DNA from: an uncultured Christensenellaceae bacterium
GTDB lineage: Bacteria > Bacillota > Clostridia > Christensenellales > Pumilibacteraceae
Reading direction: 5' to 3'
Length of the DNA: 64,000 bases
NCBI GenBank assembly: GCA_910586925.1
Contig: CAJUKG010000003.1
Coordinates: 1-64,000, forward strand
Shown: piece by piece, positions 7,730-18,500 of the stretch
Position numbering within the stretch: the stretch's first letter is position 1
Layout of the letters: each line of letters begins with the position of its first letter
The notes under the pieces: generated by a model
The model's input: only the letters and a program-made list of their open reading frames with translations
The model's database searches: none
What the model was told of the DNA's origin: nothing
Position numbers and translations under genes: made by a program

Positions 7730-8911
7730 ATGAACTACAGACAACAATCGCTCATCAAACACGGCGAATGGAAGGGCAAGATCGAAACGGTTTGCCGCGT
7801 CCCCGTCGACAGCAAAGACAATCTTTCGCTCGCATACACGCCCGGCGTCGCCGAGCCGTGCATGGCGATACATGCCGATACCGAAAAGAGTTTCGAACTG
7901 ACTCGGCGTTGGAATACCGTGCCCGTCATTACCGACGGAACGGCTGTTCTCGGACTCGGCGATATCGGACCGGAAGCGGGCATGCCGGTAATGGAAGGGA
8001 AGTGCGCGCTGTTCAAAGCGTTCGGAGACGTCGACGCGTACCCGCTCTGCATACGCAGTAAAGACACCGAAGAAATCATAAAGACGGTAAAACTGCTCGC
8101 CGGCTCGTTCGGCGGCATCAACCTCGAGGATATTTCCGCGCCGCGCTGCTTCGAGATCGAAACGCGGCTTAAAGAAGAACTCGATATCCCCGTATTCCAC
8201 GACGATCAGCACGGCACCGCGATAGTAATTTGCGCCGCACTCATAAACGCGCTAAAGCTGGTAGGGAAAGACAAAGCTAAAATACGCATTGCGATAAACG
8301 GTGCGGGCGCGGCGGGTATTGCGATCGCGAAATTCCTGCTTCGGTTCGGCGTAAAAGACATAACCGTGTGCGACACCCGCGGCACGATCTATGCGGGACG
8401 CGACGGACTCAATCCCGCAAAGATCGAGCTTGCGAAAGTCACCAACCTCCGCGCGATCAAAGGCACGCTTGCCGACGCCATGAATGACGCGGACGTTTTT
8501 ATAGGCGTGTCCGTGCCGGGCTGCGTTACTGCCGACATGGTGAAGTCGATGGCGGATAAGCCGATCCTGTTCACGTGCAGTAATCCCGTGCCCGAAATCT
8601 TGCCCGACGAAGCGAAAGCCGCGGGCGCGTATATCGTCGGCACAGGTTCGAGCGAGTATAAAAATCAGATAAACAACGTGCTTGTATTCCCGGGACTGTT
8701 CCGCGGTGCGCTCGACGTGCGCGCCAACACCGTCAATCCCGAAATGATGATGGCGGCGGCGCAGGGCATTGCGTCGTGCGTGACGGATAAAGAGCTTTCG
8801 CGCGAATATATTTTGCCGCTCGCTTACGATAAACGCGCTCACGATGCCGTCGCGAAAGCGGTCGCAAAAGCCGCGATCGACTCGGGAGTCAGCAAATTGG
8901 CGAAAAAATAA
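7730..8911 (+). CDS. NAD(P)-dependent malic enzyme, short bacterial type
   Basis: A 393-residue malic enzyme that oxidatively decarboxylates malate to pyruvate and CO2. It has LAYTPGVAEPC near 34-44 (catalytic Tyr), a lysine in GKCALFKAFG near 90, divalent-metal acidic residues in INLEDISAP, and a Rossmann motif AINGAGAAGIAIAKFL near 188-203. The C-terminal part carries TCSNPVPEI and NNVLVFPGLFRGALDVRA. The length is that of the short MaeB-like class without the phosphotransacetylase domain. NAD versus NADP preference cannot be told by eye. Together with ppdK in the same window it suggests interconversion of C4 acids, pyruvate and phosphoenolpyruvate. It follows ppa by 12 bp. Confidence 0.94.
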   Translation: MNYRQQSLIKHGEWKGKIETVCRVPVDSKDNLSLAYTPGVAEPCMAIHADTEKSFELTRRWNTVPVITDGTAVLGLGDIGPEAGMPVMEGKCALFKAFGDVDAYPLCIRSKDTEEIIKTVKLLAGSFGGINLEDISAPRCFEIETRLKEELDIPVFHDDQHGTAIVICAALINALKLVGKDKAKIRIAINGAGAAGIAIAKFLLRFGVKDITVCDTRGTIYAGRDGLNPAKIELAKVTNLRAIKGTLADAMNDADVFIGVSVPGCVTADMVKSMADKPILFTCSNPVPEILPDEAKAAGAYIVGTGSSEYKNQINNVLVFPGLFRGALDVRANTVNPEMMMAAAQGIASCVTDKELSREYILPLAYDKRAHDAVAKAVAKAAIDSGVSKLAKK

Positions 8912-8942
8912 TAAAAGCGTATACGGCGAACTCGCTCTCATC

Positions 8943-9076
8943 TGTCATTTCGACCGAAGCGTGAGAGAAACGAAGCGCGAAGCGGAGAAATCTTATCTTA
9001 TTATATGCCGTTAAAAAACCACTCACCGCGAGAGATTTCTCCACGCACTCGCTTTGCTCGTTTGGTCGAAATGACA
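8943..9076. repeat. MITE-like inverted-repeat element, full copy
   Basis: The 134-bp element is bounded by 13-bp perfect terminal inverted repeats, TGTCATTTCGACC (8943-8955) and GGTCGAAATGACA (9064-9076). A second inner pair, GGAGAAATCT near 8985 and AGATTTCTCC near 9034, extends the foldback. No coding capacity. The whole gap 8912-9422 holds no credible gene: it contains this element, a second half copy, a short hairpin at 9199-9218 without a T-tract, and the terminator before cysS. Confidence 0.75.
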
Positions 9077-9243
9077 TAATACTCTTGGTTTATTGTAATT
9101 GTTCTAATCGGCGTGTCTTATTAGATTCTTTACTACGTTTGGAATATTTTTTATGTTTTTGCGCGAACCTCTGTTTATATGCCGTAATGTTTCGTAGTGC
9201 GGGCAGACTCTTGCCCGCCGTAAATGTCCACGCAAAACAGACT

Positions 9244-9294
9244 TGTCATTTCGACCGAAGCGCGAGAGAAACGAAGCGCGAAGCGGAGAAATCT
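9244..9294 (+). repeat. Half copy of the same MITE-like element
   Basis: The 51 bases repeat the left arm of the 8943-9076 element with about one difference (TGTCATTTCGACC through GGAGAAATCT). The right arm is missing, so it is a solo arm or decayed copy in the same orientation. Confidence 0.7.
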
Positions 9295-9323
9295 ATTTAG
9301 ATTATATACCGTCTTGAGAATTA

Positions 9324-9353
9324 AAAAAGGTTTGTCTATTGACAAACCTTTTT
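9324..9353. terminator. Bidirectional intrinsic terminator between malic enzyme and cysS
   Basis: AAAAAGGTTTGTC (9324-9336) pairs perfectly with GACAAACCTTTTT (9341-9353) around loop TATT. It has A-tracts and T-tracts for both directions, ends the cysE-cysS operon and can stop readthrough from the left. Confidence 0.85.
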
Positions 9354-9422
9354 GTATATAGTGTAATAAAGTACCGTAAGAACGTTAACGCCAAACAAAC
9401 AGTACCGCAGCCGTAAAAAAGA

Positions 9423-10820
9423 TTATTTCTTTTTCAGTTCATAACCGGTTTTGCTGTCGAGAACGGTGTAACCGAGCGCGTCGAGTTCGGCGCGAAGCGC
9501 GTCCGATTCCGCCCAGTTCTTGTTTTGCCGTGCGGCGAAACGTTTTTCGGCGATAGCTTTGACGTTTTCGGGAATGTCGGCGGCGGGTTTTTGTTCGAGC
9601 GGTTTGTGCAGTTCGAGTCCGAGCAGATCGTCGAGCTTGACCGCCGTGTCGTACAGTTCGCGGCAGGCGGGGAGTTTTACCATGCCCCAAAGCTCGCCGA
9701 GCGCGAGCGGGAAATTGAGATCGTCGCAAACGGCGTCCTCGATCGCAACCCGATGCGCCGCGAGTTTTTCGAGCACGTCGCGAGATGCATGCGGCGCGTC
9801 CTTGCAACCCGAAATCAACGTGCGTAACCTGTTGTATGCGGTCGCCGCACCGTTCAAACCGTCGAAAGTGAAGTTGAGCTTGTTGCGGTAGTGCGTATTG
9901 AGGCAGAAATACCTGAATGCGAGCGGGGAGTAGCCTTTTTCGACAAGGTCGTCGATAGTGTAGACGTTGCCGAGCGACTTGCTCATTTTGCCGCCGTCGA
10001 CGAGCATGAACTCGCCGTGCATCCAAAGATTGACGACGCGGTGTCCTTCGAGAGCTTCCGACTGCGCGATCTCGTTTTCGTGATGAATGGGAATGTGGTC
10101 TACGCCGCCCGTATGAATGTCGAAGCGGTCGCCCAAAAACTTCTTGCTCATCGTCGAGCACTCTATGTGCCAACCGGGATAGCCCATGCCCCAAGGCGAA
10201 GCCCACTGCATGATATGGTTTTTCTCCGCTTTTTTCCATAGCGCGAAATCGGCGGGGTGACGCTTTTGCGCATTGACGGCGACTCGCGCGCCCGCGAGCG
10301 CGTCCTCGATATTGCACCGCGAAAGTTTGCCGTATTCCGAAAATTTGCTTATATCGAAATATATGCCGTCGTCGGTTTCGTAGCCGTAACCGAGTTCTAC
10401 GAGCTTTTCGACGAACTCGATCATTTCGGAAATATTGTCGGTGGCTTTGGAAATTATCTCGGGAAGCAAAATGTTCAGCCGCGCGAGGTCTTTGAAAAAT
10501 ACTTCCGAATAGAAATTTGCGATTTCTTCGGGCGTTTTGTGCTGTTTTTCGGCTGCGGACTGCATTTTGTCCTCGCCGTCGTCGCCGTCCGAAGTGAGAT
10601 GCCCGACGTCGGTTATATTCATCACCGATTTCGTGTCGTAGCCGAAATATTTGAGCGCGCGGCGCAGTTCGTCCATAAATACGTACGTGCGAAGATTGCC
10701 GATATGCGCATAGTTATACACAGTCGGACCGCACGAATACGTCGTGACGACGGGCGGGGCGATGGGCGCGAGATCTTCTTTTTTGCGTGTGAGAGTGTTG
10801 TAAAATTTGAGTGTTTTCAT
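9423..10820 (-). CDS. cysS: Cysteinyl-tRNA synthetase
   Basis: A 465-residue class I synthetase charging tRNA-Cys. The N-terminal catalytic core has the zinc-binding Cys in YSCGPTVYNYAHIGNLRTY near 28-46, which includes the HIGH-type motif HIGN, and the second zinc region GWHIECSTMS. The KMSKS motif is exact (KMSKSLGN) near 268-275. The helical anticodon-binding domain ends with FAARQNKNWAESDALR and a Lys-rich tail. Its ATG overlaps the stop of cysE by four bases (ATGA), so translation is coupled. The pairing places cysteine synthesis and cysteine charging under one promoter, as often in Firmicutes, but the leader is too short for a T-box. Confidence 0.97.
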   Translation of the reverse strand: MKTLKFYNTLTRKKEDLAPIAPPVVTTYSCGPTVYNYAHIGNLRTYVFMDELRRALKYFGYDTKSVMNITDVGHLTSDGDDGEDKMQSAAEKQHKTPEEIANFYSEVFFKDLARLNILLPEIISKATDNISEMIEFVEKLVELGYGYETDDGIYFDISKFSEYGKLSRCNIEDALAGARVAVNAQKRHPADFALWKKAEKNHIMQWASPWGMGYPGWHIECSTMSKKFLGDRFDIHTGGVDHIPIHHENEIAQSEALEGHRVVNLWMHGEFMLVDGGKMSKSLGNVYTIDDLVEKGYSPLAFRYFCLNTHYRNKLNFTFDGLNGAATAYNRLRTLISGCKDAPHASRDVLEKLAAHRVAIEDAVCDDLNFPLALGELWGMVKLPACRELYDTAVKLDDLLGLELHKPLEQKPAADIPENVKAIAEKRFAARQNKNWAESDALRAELDALGYTVLDSKTGYELKKK

Positions 10821-11473
10821 TTTTTCGATTCCGATCGGTTGTTTTCGAGTTTTGCTTCAAGTTCGTTGAGCCGAGCTTTAATTGTCGCGATTTCGTCCTC
10901 GACGGGGTCGGGGAGTGCTTGATTGAGGTCGTCCACGCGTTTTCCCGCGATGCGGACTATATGCCCGGGCACGCCGACGACGGTCGCATTGGGCGGAACT
11001 TCGTCGAGGACTATGGACCCCGCGCCGATCTTGGAACCGCTGCCGACGGTGAAAGGTCCGAGCACCTTTGCACCCGAACAAATCATCACGCCGTCCTCGA
11101 TGGTGGGGTGGCGTTTGCCTTTGTCTTTGCCGGTACCGCCGAGCGTCACGCCCTGATAAATTATCACGTCGTTCCCGACGACGGCTGTTTCGCCTATAAC
11201 GACGCCCGAGCCGTGGTCTATAAACACGCCTTGCCCGATCGTCGCGCCGGGGTGGATCTCTATGCCCGTGAAAAAGCGCGTGACGGCGGACAGCATGCGC
11301 GCGAGCAGAAAATATCTGTGCACGTGCAAAAAGTGAAAAAAACGATACATGACAAGCGCGTGAAATCCGCTCGAGCAAAGCGCGGCTTCGAGTTTCGATC
11401 GGGTTGCGGGGTCGTGCTTTTTGACGGCTGCGAGGTCGCGCCGAATGGCGGTGAATGCGTAAAGTTTTTTCAT
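10817..11473 (-). CDS. cysE: Serine O-acetyltransferase (CysE/EpsC type)
   Basis: A 218-residue enzyme making O-acetylserine from serine and acetyl-CoA, the first step of cysteine synthesis. The N-terminal helical part (RRDLAAVKKHDPATRS) is followed by a left-handed beta-helix of hexapeptide repeats, with IEIHPGATIGQGVFIDHGSG near 92-111 containing the catalytic His of the DHG motif, GVTLGGTGKDKGKRHP, and VVGVPGHIV. The C-terminus is a short charged helix. The ATG at 11473 is chosen by homology (MKKLYAFTAIRRDL); a longer open frame upstream runs through the promoter. No Shine-Dalgarno is visible in the short leader. It overlaps cysS by 4 bp. Confidence 0.94.
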   Translation of the reverse strand: MKKLYAFTAIRRDLAAVKKHDPATRSKLEAALCSSGFHALVMYRFFHFLHVHRYFLLARMLSAVTRFFTGIEIHPGATIGQGVFIDHGSGVVIGETAVVGNDVIIYQGVTLGGTGKDKGKRHPTIEDGVMICSGAKVLGPFTVGSGSKIGAGSIVLDEVPPNATVVGVPGHIVRIAGKRVDDLNQALPDPVEDEIATIKARLNELEAKLENNRSESKK

Positions 11474-11483
11474 GTGAAACAAC

Positions 11484-11497
11484 GTCGAGATCTCGAC
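11484..11497. promoter_or_regulatory. 14-bp perfect palindrome at the cysE transcription start
   Basis: GTCGAGATCTCGAC reads the same on both strands. It lies between the -10 box (11505-11510) and the cysE ATG (11473), at about +1 to +14 of the transcript, a position where a bound repressor would block initiation. Confidence 0.5.
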
Positions 11498-11504
11498 TAC
11501 TTTT

Positions 11505-11533
11505 ATTATATGACGCAACGCGAAAAAAAGCAA
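11505..11533 (-). promoter_or_regulatory. Promoter of cysE-cysS
   Basis: On the minus strand TTGCTT (11533-11528), a 17-bp spacer and TATAAT (11510-11505). Confidence 0.75.
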
Positions 11534-11635
11534 GGGGAATGAGCCTGTTGTTCGGCGGTTTATTAAAAATATTTGCGGCGGCGGCGCGGAAGCACCGTTT
11601 GCGGCGGTTTTTTGCTCGCGCTCCACGTTATTCTA

Positions 11636-11669
11636 CAAAGAAAATGCCGCGAGCGTTTTGCCGCGGCAT
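11636..11669 (-). terminator. Intrinsic terminator of the marR-type gene
   Basis: ATGCCGCG (11644-11651) pairs with CGCGGCAT (11662-11669). Reading the minus strand, the stem is followed by TTTTCTTTGT. The marR stop is 14 bp upstream. Confidence 0.8.
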
Positions 11670-11682
11670 GATATGTATTAAG

Positions 11683-12087
11683 TTATTCCACTCCGTTGAG
11701 GAAGTCTATAGCAGATTCGAGTTTCTTTTCGCCCTTTTGCGCTTCTTTCTCGTTGAGCTGAAGCTGTTTGGCGACCGATTCGTCGAGTTCGGCGATCATG
11801 CGGTTGAGTTCCGCCGTGCCTTTTTCGGTGATTTTGTAGTGGACCGAGCGCATATCCCGTTCCACGCGCATTTTTTCGATAAGTCCTTCGGCGATCATGG
11901 TGCGGGCGAGGATAGTGAGGTTGGGCTTGGCGATGCACAGCTCGTTGACAAGCTCTTTTGGAGAAAGGACCTCGTTGCGCACAAGGTAGAGAAGGCGCAT
12001 TTTTTGGGAAATAATTGCGCCGTTGTCGCAATTTTTGCACAGCTTACGAGTCGTAACATTGATTGCAAGAATTTGTTCGGCTAACAT
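11683..12087 (-). CDS. MarR family winged-helix transcription regulator
   Basis: A 134-residue DNA-binding protein. It has an N-terminal dimerisation helix (MLAEQILAINVTTRKL), the recognition region SPKELVNELCIAKPNLTILARTMIAEGLIEK (about residues 52-82), a wing with RVERDMRSVHYKITEKG, and a C-terminal dimerisation helix. ERDMRS fits the MarR DxRS wing motif. The ATG at 12087 has AAGGAGATTATC immediately upstream; a longer open frame to 12201 passes through the promoter and is rejected. It has its own consensus promoter and terminator, so it is monocistronic. The cysteines in KLCKNCDNG near residues 17-23 could be a redox or metal sensor, but this is only inference. Targets are unknown; neighbours are cysE and the giant surface protein. 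Confidence 0.88.
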   Translation of the reverse strand: MLAEQILAINVTTRKLCKNCDNGAIISQKMRLLYLVRNEVLSPKELVNELCIAKPNLTILARTMIAEGLIEKMRVERDMRSVHYKITEKGTAELNRMIAELDESVAKQLQLNEKEAQKGEKKLESAIDFLNGVE

Positions 12088-12191
12088 GATAATCTCCTTA
12101 AAATGAATTTTTTCCGAGTTCCGATAAATCGCCGCGTATCCGAAAACCGTAATAAAATGTCGAAAGCGACGGCTACCGATCGTCTTGCAGA

Positions 12192-12220
12192 ATTTTATCA
12201 TATAAATAAAGGCATGTCAA
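12192..12220 (-). promoter_or_regulatory. Promoter of the marR-type gene
   Basis: Minus strand TTGACA (12220-12215), a 17-bp spacer and TAAAAT (12197-12192). The leader to the ATG at 12087 is about 100 bases. Confidence 0.85.
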
Positions 12221-12405
12221 ATCATTTTGCAATCTTTTATTAAAATAATTTAGTTTTCAAAATCATCGGAAATAATCGGGCATAGAAAGTGTTTTTTGTG
12301 TCGCGACGGCGCATAACGGTTTTCGATCGCGTATATCGACGGCGTTGCGGCGCGGTATTTTGCGTAATCGCGCATATATCGTGTGTTTTTCGCGGTCATG
12401 CAATA

Positions 12406-12432
12406 TTAGCACTCTATATGTGACACTGCTAA
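12406..12432 (+). promoter_or_regulatory. CIRCE-like HrcA operator upstream of the giant surface gene
   Basis: TTAGCACTC (12406-12414), nine bases, then CACTGCTAA (12424-12432). The CIRCE consensus is TTAGCACTC-N9-GAGTGCTAA: the left arm is perfect, the spacer is exact and the right arm matches 7 of 9. It ends 27 bp before the -35 box at 12460. The rest of the 12088-12518 gap holds only the two divergent promoters and leaders. Confidence 0.5.
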
Positions 12433-12459
12433 AATTTTGCGAATATACCCTTTATTGTA

Positions 12460-12488
12460 TTGACAAAACCCGTAAAAAAGTGTATTAT
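12460..12488 (+). promoter_or_regulatory. Promoter of the giant surface protein gene
   Basis: TTGACA (12460-12465), a 17-bp spacer and TATTAT (12483-12488). An overlapping TATAAT at 12488-12493 would need a 22-bp spacer. Confidence 0.75.
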
Positions 12489-12518
12489 ATAATCGTATTA
12501 CTGCAAAGAGGTGTTGCT

Positions 12519-15500
12519 ATGCCTATTTCCGATGAAGTCATCGAGCTGGTACCTGCCGGCAAATCGAAAAGCAAAGTAATAATTTTCATTGTCGCGGCGG
12601 CGGTCGGTCTTGCGCTTGCCGTTACGTTTTTGGTGTTATACCTTCTGAAGCCGAACGTCGACGAAAACCCGTCCACGGTAAACGGCGTGACGGTTGCGAG
12701 TTCGGATATTTTCACGACCGTCGAAGACGGCGTGCAGAAGTCGTATGTCGCGGTCGGTTCGCAGTATACCGTATCGGTGGATATTTCCGTCGAGAACGGC
12801 GCGAGCACGGCTATCGAATGGGAAGCGAATCCCGCAGCGGCGATCGAGGCGGTCAAACCCGAAACGAACGCGCTTGCCTCGGGCGAAGGAAGTTCTACTT
12901 TCACGTTCAAGCCGAATCTGGGGTATAACGGGACCGAGGTCACGCTTAAAGCATACGCGATATCCGATCGGACCAAATGCAAAGAATTTGTGTTTACCGT
13001 CGTGGAACAGGGTGCGGAGGATATTAAGTTCCTGCGCTATTATCCGCGCGGCGAAAGTTCCAATCCGACGGAAGTGCCCGCCGACGGCGTAATAAAAGTG
13101 CCGTTTTACGTCAATTCGCAACCGGGCGGCGCGAGCAACAACAAGACATATCAGCTTGTATTCGAACAGCTCGGTAAGTACAATTCTTCGACGGATACGT
13201 ACTTGCCCGTTTCCGATAACAAATTTACCGAGAACGGCGTCGAAAAGAAATTGAACGACGTCACCGTCGTGTCGAGCAACGAAAAGATTATCAAAGTAAC
13301 GCCCGATTCGGCGAGCAGGTTCGGATTTCAAGCGGTTATGCCGGGTGAGGCTACCGTTACGGTCACGGCGAACGTAAATAACCCGAGCGCGGACCCGTAT
13401 TCCAAAACGATCAAGTTCGTAGTGCAAAGCAACGAGGAACTCGGCTATGTAGACGATATCATGGTGTTCAACCGCCCGATAGTAACGGCGGATTTCATAA
13501 AGAGCATTCTCGATGTGACGGGCAATAAGATCGACGCAACGAAACTTAACGACGCGATCGCAAAACTTAATAAAGACGGTAACGGTAAACCGTACGACGA
13601 TAAAGACCCGCTCAAGATATCGCGCAATTCCTCGGTGACTTTGCCGTATCTTTCCTCGTACAACGACATATTCTCGCACGTTATTATTACGCCTATATCG
13701 TTGCAATACGACAAAGAAAAGAACGTCATCAAAGATAATTGGTATAAAGATATCGAAGTTACGTCGAGCGACAGAGGTACGCTTGTTGTTTCCAAGTCGA
13801 ACGGAAACACCACGCTTTCCGCAAATAAGTTTGCAAGTACCAAGAAAATCGACGGCGTCAATTCGTGCAAACTCACATTTACCGACGGAAAGGCGGGCAG
13901 TGTCCGCACGTCGCGCAGCGTAAACGTGAATATCGTTGCGAAAAACAGCGAGGGCTCGTTTACGGCTAAAGTAGGCAGTGCATCATATCCCGGCACCGAA
14001 GCCAAGCCTGTAGAAGTGGTGCCCAATGTCGAATCGAGCCTTGCCGTTACGTACAATACCGTTTCTACGGGCAACATCGACGAAAAGGATCTCGACAATC
14101 TCATAGATTACGAATATATGTCGTCGAATATCAAATTCGATTTCGACAAAGACAAGGTTAAAGTTCAGCGCAACGGCTCGGATATAGAAATCGAGCCGGG
14201 CAAAGTATACTCTCTGCCCACGGGAGCTTTGGCGTTCACGGGCAAGACAGGTTCGGGCACGGCGACTAAATACAACGGTACTGTCGTGTTCAATGTGACT
14301 GCCAAAAATTTGAACGACGGCGAGGTGTTCGACGTTACGTATACCAAGCTCGGTTCGTTCATGCCCGAAGATGCGGGGTGGTCTGTTACCGCATACTATC
14401 ATGTAAATAAGGTCGCCACCGAAGCGTATTTTATATCGGATAAAGCGGAAATCGAAAAGATCGTCACCAAAGACGGTACCGAGGTCGGCAAATTTTCCAA
14501 GGAAAGCGATACGAGCGCGGATATTTACATACAAAACCACAAGCAGAGCGATATCCTGTTTACCGACGAATACGATATCGCAGGTCTTATCGGAGCAAAC
14601 GGTTCGTACGAAACGACGTTGCAGTTTGTTACCAGCGGATCGGTGTTCCATATCGAGCAGGGCGGAAGCAATCTGACCTTCAGAGGCAATGTGCGATCCG
14701 TGTCTGCTCCCGACGCCACGTGTACGATCAAGGTATCGACCGGCGGCAAGCAGCTCGGGCAGTTTACCGTAAATATCTATACGGTCGATGCGATCACCGG
14801 TTTTTCGCATATGGAAAATGCGACAAAGATATACAACGGTACAAATTACAGCAGCGAATCTACGGGCATCGCCGTAAACGGTAACGAAATCAAGGTGTCT
14901 AGGCGGTTTGTAACCGACGAAACGGTGTACGCCGGCAGTGCGAAGGTAGAATTAAGCTATAAAGACGCGAACGGCAAAGATACGCTGTTTGAGCGCAACG
15001 CAACGGCGGAAGCCGTGTATTTCAAATATGACGGTAAAGACGTCTACCGTTACGAGCAGAACAGACTTATTCCGATCGTCGATTTGTACGCATTCGGAAT
15101 GGAAAACGGCAATCTGCGGTTCGGCGACGTTAAGATCTATTTCCGTTTGTCGCAAGAAGATTATTGTGTCGACGGGCTTGAAAATCCGCTTTTCGGCGAC
15201 AGCAAGCCGTACGGCGTAAAATATTGCTCGTTTGTGCGTCAAGCCGACGGAGTGGTCGTGGCAACCGACGGGGAGTTCGGCGAAGCCGACATTTTGCCGC
15301 TCGGCGACGGCGGTGCGGACAGCACCAAATTCAACATGGGTCGTCCCGTGGAACTGTGGGTGTCGTCGATAATCAAAATAAACGGCACCGACGTAATAGC
15401 GAAGAAGATCGGCTTGGGCGGATACCAGCAGGCGTATCTCGAAATGGATTTCACCGATTCGTCATACGATGAAAAGACTACGACCGGCGATCTTTACGAG

Positions 15501-18500
15501 GGCGAAACTGCGCCGAACGGTAAAAAGTATTACACGCACGTGTTGTTCAATGCGCCGCAAATAGATAACAGCGACGCCGAATTCAGTCTCGCTTTGCATT
15601 ACGGCAGCGAGAGCGCGGTGCTCGAGTATACCGTGCAAAACAAGGCGCGACCTATCTCCTCCATCGAGATTTTCACAAACAAGGGTTGCACCGAGAAACT
15701 TTCGGGCGATTTGTTGTTCGGTAAATTCATAAACGGCGAGCTTACGCAGAAAACGGTGTATATCAAGCTCACTTACGACGCGTACAACAGCAATCAGATG
15801 TATCTCGAAACGGCGGAACTCACTGTGCCGAACTTCCTCGACGCGACTGTCAACGGTGTTTCGACGGGAAAAACTCTGACGCTCGATTTTAAGAACGCGC
15901 CGACGAACACTACGGAATCGCCCGTATTCGAGTGCGTGCTTCAGCTCGACGAAACGGCGACAAACGGCAGCGGCGTTTTCGCGGTGCGGCAGTCGAGCAA
16001 GCCGGGCGTCACGGGTGTGCACGTAAATGTCAACGTTGCGGCTGATACCGGGCTTAAAGGCGTGAATATCGCCGGCGAGAAAGATATTACCGTTAATGTA
16101 ACAAGAGAGATCGCAAGTCTCGAAACGGTGGGCGACGTTGCGGGTTACGAGTTTGCGATAGATTATATCGCGCTTGCCGATCAGGATTATGCCGGCATTT
16201 TGTATAACTTTGTCGATCCCGCCAATCTCGAGATAGACTACAGTGGCAAAGCGGGCGGAAGCCTTCCCGCTATAGCCGGACTCAAGTTTACCGAAAATCT
16301 CCGTTCTACCGATAGAGCGGTTAAATCGGTGCTCGCGGTAGATCCGAGTAATCCTCGCGCGCTCGATGCGAACTTCGTGATCAAGTTCAAAGACAAAACG
16401 AACAATGCGAGCACTAACAACGAGTTCACTATTACGATTCACTTTGTTGTGACGGTGGATATTTATAAGCTGTCCGTGAGCGGACTCGATAACGGCAAAT
16501 ACGTCGTCAGCACTCAAAACGTCGACGAGGATCGAGAGATCCCCGTAAACGTTGTGTATAACGACGGTGCGAACGAATTGCAACCGAGTATCGCAAAGAA
16601 GAAAGACGTCAAAGTGTTTGTCGTAAAGGGCAATGATGAATATACCGACACCGATATAGAAATCGTAAAGACGGAAAGCGATACCGCGGTTTCGTACAAA
16701 CTCGTCGTAAAAGACAGCGTGTCGAGCGCGGAAAACATGTCCGTGCGTTTGCAATATAAGAATATCGTCGAGGACTTCCCCATAGTCATCAAGTCGAAAG
16801 CGCACGAACTCGAGTTCAAGCCGAGTGTCGGTGATGCAGAGGGTGCCGAAAATATCCCCATGAATAAAGTTTCCGACGGCAAATATACTGCAGACGTCGT
16901 AGTAAATACGGGTGCGGGCGGAAACGTTTATAACCTCGTCGCATTCGTAAAGAATATCGGCACAAAGCTCGAAGTTCCCGAAAAGGCGAGCGAAATCAAG
17001 TACGAAGTATTCAAAGACGAAGGTTGCACGCAGAAATTCGACAAAGATACCGACGGAAAGTTTGCCGAGAACGGCGTGCTTACGATCAGTCCCAAAGCGG
17101 CAAAAGGTACGGTGTATTTCCGCGCGAGCTTCGAGGATGTAGGCGGTACGGGCAATACCTATACGCTTACCGTAGCGGTCACATACTACACGCATATAAC
17201 AAATGTTTCTATCAAAACGGATGAACTATCCGATGACGTTAAATCGGGCGATGATATCGTGTTGTATTACGTGAACGGCAATATGTATACGACTATCGAC
17301 TTTGCTCACAAGTTCGACGTCAACAACGCTTGGCACGTGCCGTTTGCCGAAGAAGATTGTCAAGTGGTTCTTGCTTCCGGCGATACGGACGTGTTTACCG
17401 TACAAGGCTATAAGATTACTCCGCGCTCGGCGGTGTCGGGACGAGTCTCGCTCGACGTTACCGTCAGCTATATAGGCTTTGACGGCGTAGAGAGCGTAAC
17501 CAAGACATATAACGTCATAGTGCGCAGCTTGCCTGATCTTACGCTCGGAAACGGCACGGTAGACAGTTCGACAAAATCTACCGCTGACGTTACCGTGCGT
17601 GCCGATGAACTGCTCGGCATGACTTCGCATTTCGCGTTCGTCGAAAGCGATTTGCCGCACGGAGTCACTTTGACAAATAACGGCAATACTTATACGTTCA
17701 CGCCCGCACACGATGCCGCAGTCGGTACGCACTCGGTCCGCGGTCGGCTGTACTATGCATTGCCGGACGGGTCGAGCGCGACGTTGATCGGCGGAGAACA
17801 GCTTGACGGTAGCTCCGCTATGTATAAGGATTTTCCGTATATGCTTACGGTGAAATGCGAAGCGTATAAACCCGAGTTCAAGCTGTACGCGACGAAAGAC
17901 GGTAATGACACGGAAATCAAACCCGGTAGCGACAATAAGCATACGATAGTTTCGGGCGAAACATATAAGCTCGTATTGACAAATGCCGAAAGCGACTTCA
18001 CGTATGTCGCCACCGAAACGCATAAGCTGTTGTCTTTTGCGAACAGCGGTGCGATAACGGGCGGTGCCGTAACATTTACTCTCGACAAAGATATAAGCGG
18101 CGAGGCTGTCGTTACCGTGACGGCGAATAATAAGTTTACCAATTCTTATCATTACTATTTCAATTACGGTCGCGAAGCGTCGGCTAAACTTCAAAAGTAC
18201 GATGCGGCGAGCGGCGAGTATAAAGATTACGAGCCTGCGGAAGGCGAGAAAGTTCCTGTCGATTACTCCGCCGATAAAGTCAAGTTCCGTTACGTGCTCG
18301 AGAACGTCGGCGACGGCGAGCCGCATGTTACGGTTTCGGGCGGCACAAAGGTCGTTGCAGAGTCCGACGACGACAATATCGTAATAGAGGTCGATAAAGT
18401 CGGTACGCTCGTAGTCGGCGGATATGTTGCGATCAGCGGTCGCACGATATTCCTCCCCACATACGAAGTGACGCTCACCGCAACCGAACCCGACTTCGAT

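Noticed and set aside
9085..9300. 71-residue open frame in the malic enzyme-cysS gap
   Set aside because: Its C-terminal part is a translation of the MITE-like repeat (CHFDRSARE type), a common false gene; there is no ribosome site.
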